From the NCBI GenBank assembly GCA_014238415.1, contig JABABA010000013.1:1-64000 (forward strand): 64,000 bases of DNA, read 5' to 3'. The translations under genes were made by a program, and so were the position numbers. Below, in pieces: positions 1 through 7,959 of this stretch (its first letter is position 1; the number at the start of each line of letters is the position of its first letter). The notes below the pieces were generated by a model. That model was not told where the DNA came from. It did no database searches and saw only the letters and a program-made list of their open reading frames with translations. The stretch comes from Planctomycetota bacterium (GTDB lineage: Bacteria > Planctomycetota > UBA1135 > GCA-002686595).

Positions 1-1214
1 CAGAGGCTAGCCAGCTCAAAGCGACCGTCGGCGTCCGTGGCCGTAGGCTCCCAGTCCGAGCGGAACACGCCCTCAACTTTCTTGGATCCGACGCCGGCGA
101 CGTAGACGCCCTCAAGCGGAGCGCCGTCGGTGTCAATGACCCGTCCCGTCGCGTTCCGCGCCGGATGGAGCACGAAGTCCAGCTGGGTGTCCTGGACCAG
201 CTCAGAACCGCCGAGCGCCTTCCGCTCGTTGCCGTAGCCATCCGCACGAACCCGGGGATCGCCCAGGTCACGGCGCTTGGTTCCGCCGAGCCCGAACATC
301 TCGTACATGCCGTGCATGTCCGTGAACACGGACCGCTTGAAGGAGGCCCCCAGGCCGACCTCAGCGCCGGCGATCGGGACGCCCTGCGGGTCACTGACGA
401 CACCATGAATTCGGACGCCAGCTTCTAAGCCCAAGCCCAACCAAGCACGCTCGCCCGAGCGCAGTTCGATCGTCTTTGATGGAGGAGGAGCCGCTTTTCG
501 GGGGGTGATCTGCACGATGAGGAGGCCCGGCTGTAAGTCCTTGAAGAAAAAGCGGCCGTCGATGTCCGTGTGAGCGCGGCACTGCTCCACCCGCCGGCTG
601 TCCTTGCCGAGCACTAGAGCGCCCTCGACCGCTGAGCCGTCCGACGCGAGCGTCAGGACGCCTTCGAGGATCGCTGCAGCCATAAGCCGCAGCTCGACGT
701 CGTCCCCAGCGAAGAGGTGGTCGCGCCGGGCGGTGGCGTGCTCGCTGGCGCTGGCCTCCACGTCGAGCGGCACGGCCATTGGGACGGCGGCCTCAAAGTA
801 CCCCTCGTCGTCGGTCACGATCGTCATAACGGGCTGGCGTGCGTTTCGTTCCTCGGTGTCGGGAATGTAGAACTCGCTGTGTTTGCGACGGGTGATCGTC
901 ACGGTGGCACCGGGCAGGGGCGAGCCGAGCGCGTCGCTCACGACCCGTCCGCGCAGCACTGCATCCCGCTCGGCGGCCAGGGTTTGGGATTCTTTGGCCG
1001 TAGGGGCAACCTCGATGCGCTCTCCGCTCGCCAACTCGCCGAGTGCCAGGTCCTTGACCTCTTTGTCGTCCGACGCGCTGAGCTCTGTCGGATCCTGCTG
1101 GGCGGGCGTGAGGCCGGGTGACAGCGCGCCCGGCCTTCCCATGACAATCCAAATAAATGCCGCGAGGAGGGCCACGGCGGTCAGTGCTGAGAGTTTCGGA
1201 CGGCGGGTGCTCAT
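1..1214 (-). CDS. Carboxypeptidase-regulatory-like repeat protein, partial (3' end beyond left edge)
   Basis: Read directly on the minus strand: an open frame of about 404 codons runs from an ATG at 1214 to the left edge without a stop, and its C-terminus lies outside the window. The N-terminus (MSTRRPKLSALTAVALLAAF...) is a short basic stretch followed by one hydrophobic segment, so the protein is exported or membrane-anchored. After an acidic linker, at least four beta-sandwich repeats of the CarboxypepD_reg/CnaB-like type follow, each with the pattern G-x-V-x-D-x-x-G-x-P-L-x-G-A-x-V and a later T-D-x-D-G-x-F (for example TDIDGRFFF and TDADGRFEL). Such repeats are usually surface or periplasmic binding modules. 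No catalytic domain is visible, so the function is unknown. The stop-free codon pattern over more than 1.2 kb supports it as real coding sequence. Confidence 0.8.
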   Translation of the reverse strand, partial: MSTRRPKLSALTAVALLAAFIWIVMGRPGALSPGLTPAQQDPTELSASDDKEVKDLALGELASGERIEVAPTAKESQTLAAERDAVLRGRVVSDALGSPLPGATVTITRRKHSEFYIPDTEERNARQPVMTIVTDDEGYFEAAVPMAVPLDVEASASEHATARRDHLFAGDDVELRLMAAAILEGVLTLASDGSAVEGALVLGKDSRRVEQCRAHTDIDGRFFFKDLQPGLLIVQITPRKAAPPPSKTIELRSGERAWLGLGLEAGVRIHGVVSDPQGVPIAGAEVGLGASFKRSVFTDMHGMYEMFGLGGTKRRDLGDPRVRADGYGNERKALGGSELVQDTQLDFVLHPARNATGRVIDTDGAPLEGVYVAGVGSKKVEGVFRSDWEPTATDADGRFELASL

Positions 1215-1628
1215 GGCCCTACTGTAGTGTGACTGCCGTTCGGGTACGCCGACTTGTCGTTGATGGTCGGTGAATCGTTGTGAATGGCCGCCGATTTCTG
1301 CGCCAGCCATTCCAACTCGTAGAGATCTCTGGAAAAGTTCCGAGGCAAACCCGAGGCAACTCTCGGGGCCTGTTTCCGACTAGGCTCTTGTAAGTTCTTG
1401 ATTCTTGGGGGTTTGCATCAGATCAGGTTGGAGAGTGCATCGGATTTCTAATCCGATTCCTTTCATTCACGCGGGCTAGAGGCTGCCGCGTGGTGGCTTC
1501 GGGGGGGGGAGGCCTGCCTTCCTGGTCGGCAGGGGTACGGACTTGGTCTTGAGGGCGACAAGCAAGCCCCGGACAGGGCCTTCGGAGTCGAGTCCTCACC
1601 ACCCTGGGCGCTGAATGAGCTAGGATCC
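1215..1628. other. Intergenic region between divergent genes
   Basis: About 410 bp separate the left-edge repeat protein (minus strand) and the next lipoprotein (plus strand), so it should carry both promoters. I see a perfect 8-bp inverted repeat, ATCGGATT-TCT-AATCCGAT, near 1440-1458, and a run of nine G at about 1501-1509. No ORF or recognisable RNA gene was found. I could not assign promoter boxes with confidence. Confidence 0.4.
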
Positions 1629-2156
1629 ATGCTGGCTAGGCACCCCCCCTCACCCAGGACCCCTTTGCATCCCTTTTCCTCTATGCTTCTTTGCGCGTTT
1701 GCCCTCCCATTGGTTGGTTGTGGGAAGAGTTCCGATGATTTAACCGCCGCAGATTTGGCCTATGCTCTGCACGCGCAGTGGTGGCACCTGGAGATACCCG
1801 AAGACCACGACCCAGACTGGATTTTGGGTATGTGCTTCAAAGGCGAGAGTGGGATTTTAGGGAGAATCAGCGGTGGTAGAGGCTGGGAACCTGGCTCGCA
1901 CGTGAAGGTTTTCCTGATGGATCTGGATAAAGAAAGGTTGCGCTTCGCGGTCGTTGGTTCAGGGCGGGCGGTCAGCATGTCGCGGCCAAACAAGCTATTT
2001 AATCTAGAGACAAGTGTAGGGATTTATAAAATCACCGGTTCGACCGTCAGCCTAGATGAGATCCTCGTAGCTTATTCAGAGTCCGATTCTGTTGGCTTAC
2101 CTGGACTTCGGAAGGGCGACATCGGTATTGCAATTAGTTCCGCCCCTCAGGACTAA
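1629..2156 (+). CDS. Predicted small lipoprotein of unknown function
   Basis: A 175-residue protein with a lipoprotein signal: a hydrophobic stretch leading to LVGC-GKSS, where the Cys would be lipidated. An in-frame ATG at 1683 (MLLCAFALPLVGC) is an alternative start, but it would give a very short signal without positive charge, so the upstream ATG is kept. The mature part is mixed alpha/beta in composition, with an Asp-rich early segment (HLEIPEDHDPDW) and no motif I recognise. It lies next to a degenerate region containing repeat copies. It is supported as a gene by the lipobox and a full-length open frame; the function is unknown. Confidence 0.6.
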   Translation: MLARHPPSPRTPLHPFSSMLLCAFALPLVGCGKSSDDLTAADLAYALHAQWWHLEIPEDHDPDWILGMCFKGESGILGRISGGRGWEPGSHVKVFLMDLDKERLRFAVVGSGRAVSMSRPNKLFNLETSVGIYKITGSTVSLDEILVAYSESDSVGLPGLRKGDIGIAISSAPQD

Positions 2157-2471
2157 GTCCCCAGTAGTCCTTTACCGGGATGTTAATCCGGGAGTGACTT
2201 CCAACACAACCAACGGCGTGACGGTGATGTTCCGTTAGAAGACCAATACCAACCTCCAACCCCAGCGGAGGATTTAGCGTTCTTGGGACTCCACCAGGGG
2301 GTTGCCGCCCTTGATTGATCTGATGATTGACATTGCTTGTTCGGCTATGGCCGTGTTCGTTGTGCCCACGCCCAAACAATCAGCAAAACGAAGAACGCCA
2401 CCAGGCAGATCGCCGCAAGTTCTATTTCTCCCATTCACAGACCCTACCAACCTCCAACCCAAGTAAGAGAT
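2157..2471. repeat. Degenerate intergenic zone with a 33-bp imperfect direct repeat
   Basis: Two related 33-bp copies lie at 2247-2279 and 2445-2477. Both start TACCAACCTCCAACCC and end GATTTAGCG, and they differ only in the middle. The second copy overlaps the stop codon of the coding remnant on the minus strand (tta at 2472-2474), so the first copy looks like a duplicated piece of that gene's 3' end. Apart from a 29-codon ORF at 2345-2434 (listed separately), I see no gene here. Confidence 0.5.
2345..2434 (-). CDS. Possible 29-residue single-membrane-span peptide
   Basis: The frame runs ATG at 2434 to TAG at 2345 and begins MGEIELAAICLVAFFVLLIV, followed by WAWAQRTRP. It reads as a short acidic N-terminus, about 20 hydrophobic residues and a basic C-terminus. 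That layout is typical of small membrane peptides, but such ORFs also arise by chance. No convincing ribosome binding site is seen at normal spacing; a GGAGG lies too far upstream. It sits in a decayed region, so it may be nothing. Confidence 0.25.
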   Translation of the reverse strand: MGEIELAAICLVAFFVLLIVWAWAQRTRP

Positions 2472-2676
2472 TTAGCGGGAGAAGATCAACTGGTAGGGTC
2501 CGACTTCCTGGCCATCCCCATTGGTCAACACGCAATTCACGGTGGCGGGCTTGTCCTTCACCCATGCGCGCCCCACATCCTGGAGGGTGATTTCTGATTG
2601 GCCTTCGCCTGGCTCCCCTTCCCAGGTGATGTAGGTCCAAACCCCGGAGTTGATTCCTAGCTTGACTATCCCCCGC
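2472..2676 (-). pseudogene. C-terminal remnant of an unidentified gene
   Basis: On the minus strand the frame ending at TAA (2472-2474) reads ...KLGINSGVWTYITWEGEPG..., then ...DVGRAWVKDKPATVN... and ends ...VGPYQLIFSR. The composition is clearly protein-like. Upstream it hits an in-frame stop at 2694-2696, exactly where the 280-bp sialate-esterase repeat begins, so only about 66 codons survive and no start is present. It therefore looks like a gene truncated when the repeat copy arrived. I do not recognise the family. Confidence 0.45.
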
Positions 2677-2954
2677 TTGTGATCAGTCGTCCATCAGGTC
2701 CATTAGCGCATCGGCGAATGCGTTGCCCATGCGGTTGAACCAGATCGCGCTGCCCAGGTAGTGGTAGGGACGGTCGGAGCCGACTTTCTCCCACTCCTCG
2801 ATGTTCTCTCGCCAGGTCGGGTAGCGCGCCTCGGCAGCCTTGTCGACCAGGGTGTCCGTGCGCACGGCCCTCACATTTCCGCGGAAGCCCCGCACTTTTT
2901 CCATGGCCAACTGCGCCTCCTGAACGGCGAGCATGGCTCCCTTGGCAGGCTTGG
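2675..2954 (-). pseudogene. Truncated duplicate of the sialate O-acetylesterase 3' end
   Basis: This 280-bp block is almost identical to 5628-5907, with two substitutions seen by eye (both C/T). The minus-strand frame encodes the last 83 or so residues of the esterase, from MLAVQEAQLAMEK to the shared C-terminus FADALMDLMDD, with one amino-acid change (VRGF versus VQGF). It includes the D-x-x-x-H region (DRPYHYLGS) but lacks the N-terminal GQSN serine motif, so it cannot be an active esterase. Identity ends abruptly at both sides, which marks it as a recent segmental duplication and not an independent gene. Confidence 0.8.
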
Positions 2955-3134
2955 CGTGAGGATGTCGAAGACTGTCGAGCTGTAAGCCCTTCAGGGCAAG
3001 GAGGTTAGGGCCATAAGGGTGTAGTTTCTGAAATTACCTTGTCCCAGCAGAAGCTCTCTGCATTTCAGAGGGTCAGCGGGTGAACTTCTCTCCGCGGTTT
3101 CCATCTCCAATCCCCTTCAACCCCCCCTTCTCCT

Positions 3135-4100
3135 ATGAGGCTCATTCGCCCTCTGCAAACAGGAGGTCTAGGCCTGTGTGCCTGCATCCTTCTTGCCGCG
3201 ATTCAATCCTGTGCATCCACCGCTCCCCAGGAACAGCTCATCCGTTCTTCCATTGCGGGGGATGATGCCCCCAGCTGGGTGGGTGGAACAATCGCCCAGG
3301 CACCTGGTACTGTCACCTTCGTTGGTCGCGGTGGCGGAGTGAATGTTCTTGACGAACGCCACGCCTTTGATGAGGCCCTCGGGCACGCCCGTGCACAACT
3401 GGCCCAGTATGTGGCGACTCAGGTCAGTACCGAAGCCTGCCTTCAGGATATTTCGTCAGGTGCGCGCTTCTTGTCGCTGCACCGGCATCTAGAAGGAAAC
3501 GGTGAGCGCGTTGATCAGTCCATTCGTTCCCGGGTCCACGAATTGGCGGACGTTATCGTGGGCGGGGTAGCTGCAAGCGAGCAGCACTGGGAACAGTGGA
3601 GCGTCTCCAACACCCAGCCCACGGGGTTCATGAATACTCGTACGGATGGTGTGCACTACTTTCGTCGCTACAAGTGTTGGATTCTTGCTCATGTCGATCA
3701 AGAGACCATCAACGCCTATGTGAGCGCAACTCTGACTGCTTTGAATAGCGCGGATGATGGTGGTGTGGGTGAAGAGACAGCGGCCGCAGAAGCGCTGACA
3801 GCGGCAGAAGCGGTAGCAGCAGCAGCAGCAGCGGATGTTCAGTTGGCGGCAAATGCTCTCAGCGCGCAGAGCTGGGAACTGCAGAGGTTGCGGGAGCGCA
3901 TTCACTATGGACGCAGATTCCGGCTCACCAGTGAGGAGGACTGCTTGCACCATCGGGCGCCCTGTGACTTTGAGCGCTTGCATCCCGAGTGGATGGCACC
4001 CGAGTACCTCGTGAAGACCGAGGTTGCGATGGTCGGATTCGATGTCCCTGTCGAAACATGCCAGTTCTGTTCCGACACGCCCTGTAACAGCCATCACTAG
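3135..4100 (+). CDS. LPP20-like lipoprotein (possible FlgP-type partner of a FlgO protein)
   Basis: A 321-residue lipoprotein: signal peptide ending LLAAIQSC, with Cys as the lipidation site. Following it is a P-S-W-V...G.G pattern, then a stretch rich in A..A...A..QL..YV, resembling the LPP20/FlgP family in which an N-terminal PxWV motif precedes an alpha/beta domain. The central part (about 205-255) is an Ala/Glu-rich probable helix containing a run of seven alanines, and the C-terminal part has several cysteines (CLHHRAPC, CQFCSDTPC). Its stop is 10 bp before the start of the FlgO-domain gene, which has its own AGGAGA site overlapping the stop codon, so the two form an operon. The family call is from pattern only and is moderate. 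Confidence 0.6.
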   Translation: MRLIRPLQTGGLGLCACILLAAIQSCASTAPQEQLIRSSIAGDDAPSWVGGTIAQAPGTVTFVGRGGGVNVLDERHAFDEALGHARAQLAQYVATQVSTEACLQDISSGARFLSLHRHLEGNGERVDQSIRSRVHELADVIVGGVAASEQHWEQWSVSNTQPTGFMNTRTDGVHYFRRYKCWILAHVDQETINAYVSATLTALNSADDGGVGEETAAAEALTAAEAVAAAAAADVQLAANALSAQSWELQRLRERIHYGRRFRLTSEEDCLHHRAPCDFERLHPEWMAPEYLVKTEVAMVGFDVPVETCQFCSDTPCNSHH

Positions 4101-4110
4101 GAGAATTTTC

Positions 4111-4662
4111 ATGCGAACCATAATCACCGCGGTCCTGGGATTGTTGACGCTCTCGGCCTGCTGCTCTCTTCGCTACAGCGGATCTCTAAGTCCTGTGGGC
4201 CAGGCCAAGTACTTGGTGTGCAGATCCTACGAGGCCATCGACGACCTCTTGGACCAGCATCCTTATCCAGAGGATCTCGATCGTGTCCTCGTTTCCACTG
4301 TTGTGGACATCAATGATGTGGGTCGCACGACCATGTTCGGGCGGGTGATCAGTGAGTGTTTGTCCTCGCGCCTGACCCAGGTCGACAAGGATGTAATTCA
4401 TGCCACCGTTCGATCGGACCAGATGCTTGTGCGCCAGGACGGCCAGTTCCTTCTCTCGCGTGAAGCACGGAACCTGGCTATGGACTACAACGCTCGAACG
4501 GCTCTAGTGAGTACCTACGCCGTGATGGACAAGACGGTCATTCTCTCTTTGAAATTGGTTTCCACGGTTGAGGACTCCACCTTGGCCGGAGTCGAAATCG
4601 TCCTCTGTCGAAATGAGACAGTGAGCGACATGTTGGAAGAACGGGTGCGGACCAGTTACTAG
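4111..4662 (+). CDS. FlgO-domain lipoprotein
   Basis: The start is ATG 4111, placed 6 bp after AGGAGA (4099-4104); an in-frame upstream ATG at 4024 lies inside the preceding gene and is rejected. The 183-residue product has a lipoprotein signal (LGLLTLSACC). The core matches the FlgO domain: VLVSTVVDINDV...TTMFGRVISECLSSRL, then a FLLSREARNL segment and an A..ALVSTYAV strand. In Vibrio, FlgO and the LPP20-family protein FlgP are outer-membrane lipoproteins needed for the flagellar basal body. FlgO domains also occur outside flagellar loci, and no other flagellar gene is in this window. It is immediately downstream of an LPP20-like lipoprotein and upstream of a beta-barrel protein, which suggests an outer-membrane assembly. 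Confidence 0.75.
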   Translation: MRTIITAVLGLLTLSACCSLRYSGSLSPVGQAKYLVCRSYEAIDDLLDQHPYPEDLDRVLVSTVVDINDVGRTTMFGRVISECLSSRLTQVDKDVIHATVRSDQMLVRQDGQFLLSREARNLAMDYNARTALVSTYAVMDKTVILSLKLVSTVEDSTLAGVEIVLCRNETVSDMLEERVRTSY

Positions 4663-4753
4663 CTGCTCTTGTCTTTAGTTCTTCAAGAATCATGACCCCC
4701 ATCCCCCCGGTCTTACCTGCGATTTCCCCGACACTACACCTGTACCGATACTA

Positions 4754-5464
4754 ATGAAAGTTCTACATCTGCTCACTTTGTTCGCGTTTCCCGTAGCCGG
4801 GGCTCTGGCACAAGACCCATGCCCGCCACAGCTTCCAATGCCAAGTTTTGGGCAGCATCACTTGAGCCTCTCAATCGGATCTCGGAGCTTGGAAATGGAG
4901 GGTATCGGAGATAGCAATCTCTTCGATAATGATTGGTACAACCGTGGCAGCCAAGCTACCTACGGCTTGACTTATCACTATGGTTCGCCCGGAACGATCG
5001 GGTGGGAAGCTGGCGTGTTGCTCGGTTCTGGCGACACAACCAACAACATCCACTTGGGAACGGGTACTGTAGACGGCACCAAGACCACTCCCGGGGTCAC
5101 GGAATCAGAAACTACCGAGCTGTTTCTGGGCCTCCGCTACGAGGCGGATACCGGGTCGATTCGCCCCTATGTGGGTGCTGGAGTCTGCTACATCGATGCA
5201 AAGGAGTACTTCGCCTGGTCTGACCCCCCTGGTTCCCCTGGCGTGCCCCTGGGCTCTGGCTCGATGTCTGGTGCAGGGGACACATCTGGTTTCTACCTGC
5301 ATGCAGGTGTCAACTTCATTCTCGATGGGAACATGTCCGTCGGACTGGATTACCGCAGCGTAATGGGGACGGAGAACATCGATTTCTTCCCGGGCATGTT
5401 CGCTGGTGGTGGCTCATCGATGGATAGCGATGTGGTTTCCCTTGTTCTAGGATTTGGTTTCTAA
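4754..5464 (+). CDS. Outer-membrane beta-barrel protein
   Basis: A 236-residue protein with a Sec signal peptide cleaved near GALAQ. The remainder alternates polar and hydrophobic/aromatic residues in strand-length blocks (HHLSLSIGSRSLEM, TTELFLGLRYEA, IRPYVGAGVCYI, SGFYLHAGVNFIL, MSVGLDYRSVM), and the last strand ends VVSLVLGFGF with a C-terminal Phe, the usual signal for BAM-dependent barrels. The size and about eight strands fit an OmpA/OmpW-like small barrel. It is the third gene on this strand after the LPP20-like and FlgO-domain lipoproteins, separated by 91 bp, and lies inside the segment bounded by the 280-bp direct repeats. Confidence 0.75.
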   Translation: MKVLHLLTLFAFPVAGALAQDPCPPQLPMPSFGQHHLSLSIGSRSLEMEGIGDSNLFDNDWYNRGSQATYGLTYHYGSPGTIGWEAGVLLGSGDTTNNIHLGTGTVDGTKTTPGVTESETTELFLGLRYEADTGSIRPYVGAGVCYIDAKEYFAWSDPPGSPGVPLGSGSMSGAGDTSGFYLHAGVNFILDGNMSVGLDYRSVMGTENIDFFPGMFAGGGSSMDSDVVSLVLGFGF

Positions 5465-5627
5465 GGGAAAACACAGTCGCGGGGTCTGGCGCAGCCCGGC
5501 TAGGCAAGATTCCACACGGATTGCCCAGCGGGCACCCTGCCTTGGTCGAAAGCGTGCTCTTGGGAGTTGCTTTCCGCCCAACCTGTTTCGACCTGCAAAG
5601 GTCTCAGGCCTGGTTGGGGGGCGACCG

Positions 5628-5907
5628 GCTTGTGATCAGTCGTCCATCAGGTCCATTAGCGCATCGGCGAATGCGTTGCCCATGCGGTTGAACCAGATCG
5701 CGCTGCCCAGGTAGTGGTAGGGACGGTCGGAGCCGACTTTCTCCCACTCCTCGATGTTCTCTCGCCAGGTCGGGTAGCGCGCCTCGGCAGCCTTGTCGAC
5801 CAGGGTGTCCGTGCGCACGGCCCTTACATTTCCGCGGAAGCCCTGCACTTTTTCCATGGCCAACTGCGCCTCCTGAACGGCGAGCATGGCTCCCTTGGCA
5901 GGCTTGG
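5628..5907. repeat. 280-bp direct repeat, right copy
   Basis: Near-identical to 2675-2954 in the same orientation (offset 2953 bp, two substitutions seen). This copy sits inside the intact esterase gene. Together the copies flank about 2.7 kb holding the LPP20-like, FlgO-domain and barrel genes, so homologous recombination could excise that cassette and leave one esterase copy. Confidence 0.85.
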
Positions 5908-6682
5908 ACTGGTTCTGTCCCATCACTCCGATAACGAAGGGCAGCTTGGGTGCTTTCAGGTCCCGCCGGACGTCATTGATGAAGTGCTCCATGTTCGAGG
6001 CGTACTCGACTTCGGCGCCGTTGTATTGATCGTTCCAGCCCTGGAACCAGACGAACCCGGCAAGCTCCGGGGTCTTGCCCTTCAGGGCCGGGAAGCGGGT
6101 GTCCAGCTCGGCCAGGGTGACCTTCACTTCGGTCATCATGTCGCGATAGGACTGGCCGTACTCCGCGCGGATGCCTTCTACGGTCGGCATGGGGTCGTCG
6201 CGGTTGTTCTTCTCGTTGTCCTTCTTGGTCTTCTCGGTCAGCTTCTCATGCTCGGCCTGGATCCGCTCCTCGGGAATCCCAGCGCTCGGTGACCGGAAGA
6301 GCTTGTACAGGGAGTGTCCGCCCCAGGCCGTCTTGATCAAGAGGACCGGTTCATCAAAGGCGTCCCCCAGAACGGTACCCAGCTCAAGCTCCACACCCGT
6401 CCTGTTGGGGGAGCCATAGCCGATGGTCAATCCTCCGCGCCGCTTCAGGTAATTGATGAACACATCATCACGCGTAATCCACTCGCCATCCTTGCGCAGG
6501 TGCGCGAAGAGATCCGCGGTCTTCGGGTTGGTGGCCTGGTATTCGAGCAGCTTGTTCTGTGCCTTGCCCTCCATGTTGGACTGCCCGGCCAGGATGAAGA
6601 CTTTGACACGACCGTCAGCCTGAGCGGGTCCTCCAAGCAGAACGAAAGCAAGAAGAGCAAGGTAGAAGATGCGTGTGTTCAT
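5636..6682 (-). CDS. Secreted sialate O-acetylesterase-like (SASA) esterase
   Basis: A 348-residue protein with a Sec signal peptide (MNTRIFYLALLAFVLLGGPAQA). It has the SASA-family SGNH hydrolase layout: FILAGQSNMEG at about 29-39, with Ser35 the likely nucleophile, a central GFVWFQGWND block that fits the usual G.vWyQGesn segment, and a C-terminal DRPYHYLGSAI that would supply Asp and His. These enzymes remove O-acetyl groups from sialic acids or other acetylated glycans, and planctomycetes carry many of them next to sulfatases. It acts in the periplasm or outside the cell. The last 280 bp of the gene and its immediate 3' flank are duplicated at 2675-2954. The exact acetylated substrate cannot be told. 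Confidence 0.85.
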   Translation of the reverse strand: MNTRIFYLALLAFVLLGGPAQADGRVKVFILAGQSNMEGKAQNKLLEYQATNPKTADLFAHLRKDGEWITRDDVFINYLKRRGGLTIGYGSPNRTGVELELGTVLGDAFDEPVLLIKTAWGGHSLYKLFRSPSAGIPEERIQAEHEKLTEKTKKDNEKNNRDDPMPTVEGIRAEYGQSYRDMMTEVKVTLAELDTRFPALKGKTPELAGFVWFQGWNDQYNGAEVEYASNMEHFINDVRRDLKAPKLPFVIGVMGQNQSKPAKGAMLAVQEAQLAMEKVQGFRGNVRAVRTDTLVDKAAEARYPTWRENIEEWEKVGSDRPYHYLGSAIWFNRMGNAFADALMDLMDD

Positions 6683-7043
6683 GATAGTCGGGTTGCTTCA
6701 GCTGGGTCGTCGTTGGGCATGCCGGTCGCTTGGTTGCAGGCCTGATTTCAGCATGGGAAACGGACTCGGGCCCGATGGCCGAATCCTACCAACTCAAACC
6801 CCCGTCAAGAGTCAGACGCTGATGGGCCGTTGTTGAACGGGTCAGGCTCTGGACATGTGACTCATAATGGTCCGCTCGGCCGAGTTGGGTTTCGGCTTTT
6901 CTTGCAGCGGGAACCTCCTTCCACGGCCCCTGGCCTGCACGCATTGCGACGGTGCTCTCTGCCGGTTACAATCTGCCCTCGACCTCTCACCACTCTCTGT
7001 CTGACACTCACCTTGTGATCTGTCCACTTCAAAGGAGAACCTC
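6683..7043. other. Intergenic region between divergent esterase and Ig-like protein genes
   Basis: About 360 bp between two genes that point away from each other, so both promoters should lie here. A clear ribosome binding site, AAAGGAG at 7031-7037, sits 6 bp before the ATG at 7044. I find no ORF, repeat or RNA gene that I can support, and no confident promoter boxes. Confidence 0.4.
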
Positions 7044-7847
7044 ATGCTTCATTCCACTCGTCAAAGAACAATGCGGACCCTTATTGCAGGTACAGGATTG
7101 CTCTGCCTCGCTGCACCGAGCCTTGCACATGTCAATCTCCTTGCGCCGAACGGTGGTCAGGTATTCAATGCTGGCGCTCCGGTCAGTATTGAATGGGAAA
7201 TTGCTGCCGTCCACATAACGGAGAACTGGGATCTCTGGTATTCGACTACCGGGGCGCTGGGTCCCTGGATTCCGATTGCAATGGATCTGCCCGTGGGAGA
7301 CAACACGCAGGGAGCCGTGCACACCTATGCATGGACCGCTCCGAATGTGTCGTCCACCCAGATGCGCGTGCGCGTGCGTCAGGACAACAACGGAAACGAC
7401 TATGAGGACATTTCTGACCTGGACTTCACGGTCCAGCTCACCTGCTGTGGCATAGCCTATTGCGATCCCGGTTCCCTGAACTCCACGGGCCTGCCGGGCC
7501 TGCTGGAAGCAGGTGGGTCGCATCTGGTCGCAGACAACAACTTCACTCTGCATGCTCTGCAACTGCCCGCGAATCAGTTCGGGTACCCCCTGTTCTCCAA
7601 TGCGCAAGCCGCCGTTCCTGTGGCTTCCGGTACGCTCTGCCTGGGTGGTCAAATCGGTCGGTTTACTTCGAACCTCTTCCACTCCGGGGCATCCGGTGAT
7701 TCCGGCTCACTCGTCATGGACATGAACAACCTGCCATCGCCTCCAGGTGGAGGGGTGCTGCCCGGGGATACCTGGAACTTCCAGGTCTGGTACCGCGACA
7801 GTGGGACCTCGAACTTCACAAATGGCGTGGTCGTTGTATTCCAGTGA
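7044..7847 (+). CDS. Secreted protein with Kre9/KNH-like Ig domain and planctomycete-type C-terminal domain
   Basis: The start at 7044 is preceded by AAAGGAG at good spacing. The 267-residue product has a signal peptide (cleavage near SLAH). Residues about 30-130 form an Ig-like domain of the Ser-Thr-rich glycosyl-phosphatidyl-inositol-anchored (Kre9/KNH) type: LLAPNGGQVFNAGAPVSIEW, then HTYAWTAPN and MRVRVRQD. From about residue 134 a second domain begins at YCDPGSLNSTG and ends with CLGGQIGR, PPGGGVLPGDTWNFQVWYRD and SNF. The same domain ends the protein at 37680-40322. I associate it with planctomycete exoproteins, where its role is unknown; it could be an export or surface-attachment signal. 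No catalytic residues are apparent. Confidence 0.75.
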   Translation: MLHSTRQRTMRTLIAGTGLLCLAAPSLAHVNLLAPNGGQVFNAGAPVSIEWEIAAVHITENWDLWYSTTGALGPWIPIAMDLPVGDNTQGAVHTYAWTAPNVSSTQMRVRVRQDNNGNDYEDISDLDFTVQLTCCGIAYCDPGSLNSTGLPGLLEAGGSHLVADNNFTLHALQLPANQFGYPLFSNAQAAVPVASGTLCLGGQIGRFTSNLFHSGASGDSGSLVMDMNNLPSPPGGGVLPGDTWNFQVWYRDSGTSNFTNGVVVVFQ

Positions 7848-7959
7848 CGCGCTGATCCGTGGAATTGTGATTGCTGGCTCTGTGTGCCCTGGGGCGCATT
7901 GAATCAGAGCTTCAACGAACTCTCAGCTTTCCCCTGATTGGCCTGGGGCGAGACTGGAA

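Noticed and set aside
1440-1620. Possible structured RNA (tRNA-like or SRP-like) near the stem at 1440-1458
   Set aside because: I could not fold a cloverleaf or find a tRNA, SRP, tmRNA or 6S hallmark; only a short stem is clear.
2675-2954. A second intact esterase gene
   Set aside because: Only the C-terminal third is present; the GQSN serine motif is missing.
3489-4127. Minus-strand ORF of 212 codons
   Set aside because: Antisense shadow of the LPP20-like gene, including its Ala repeat read as Cys.
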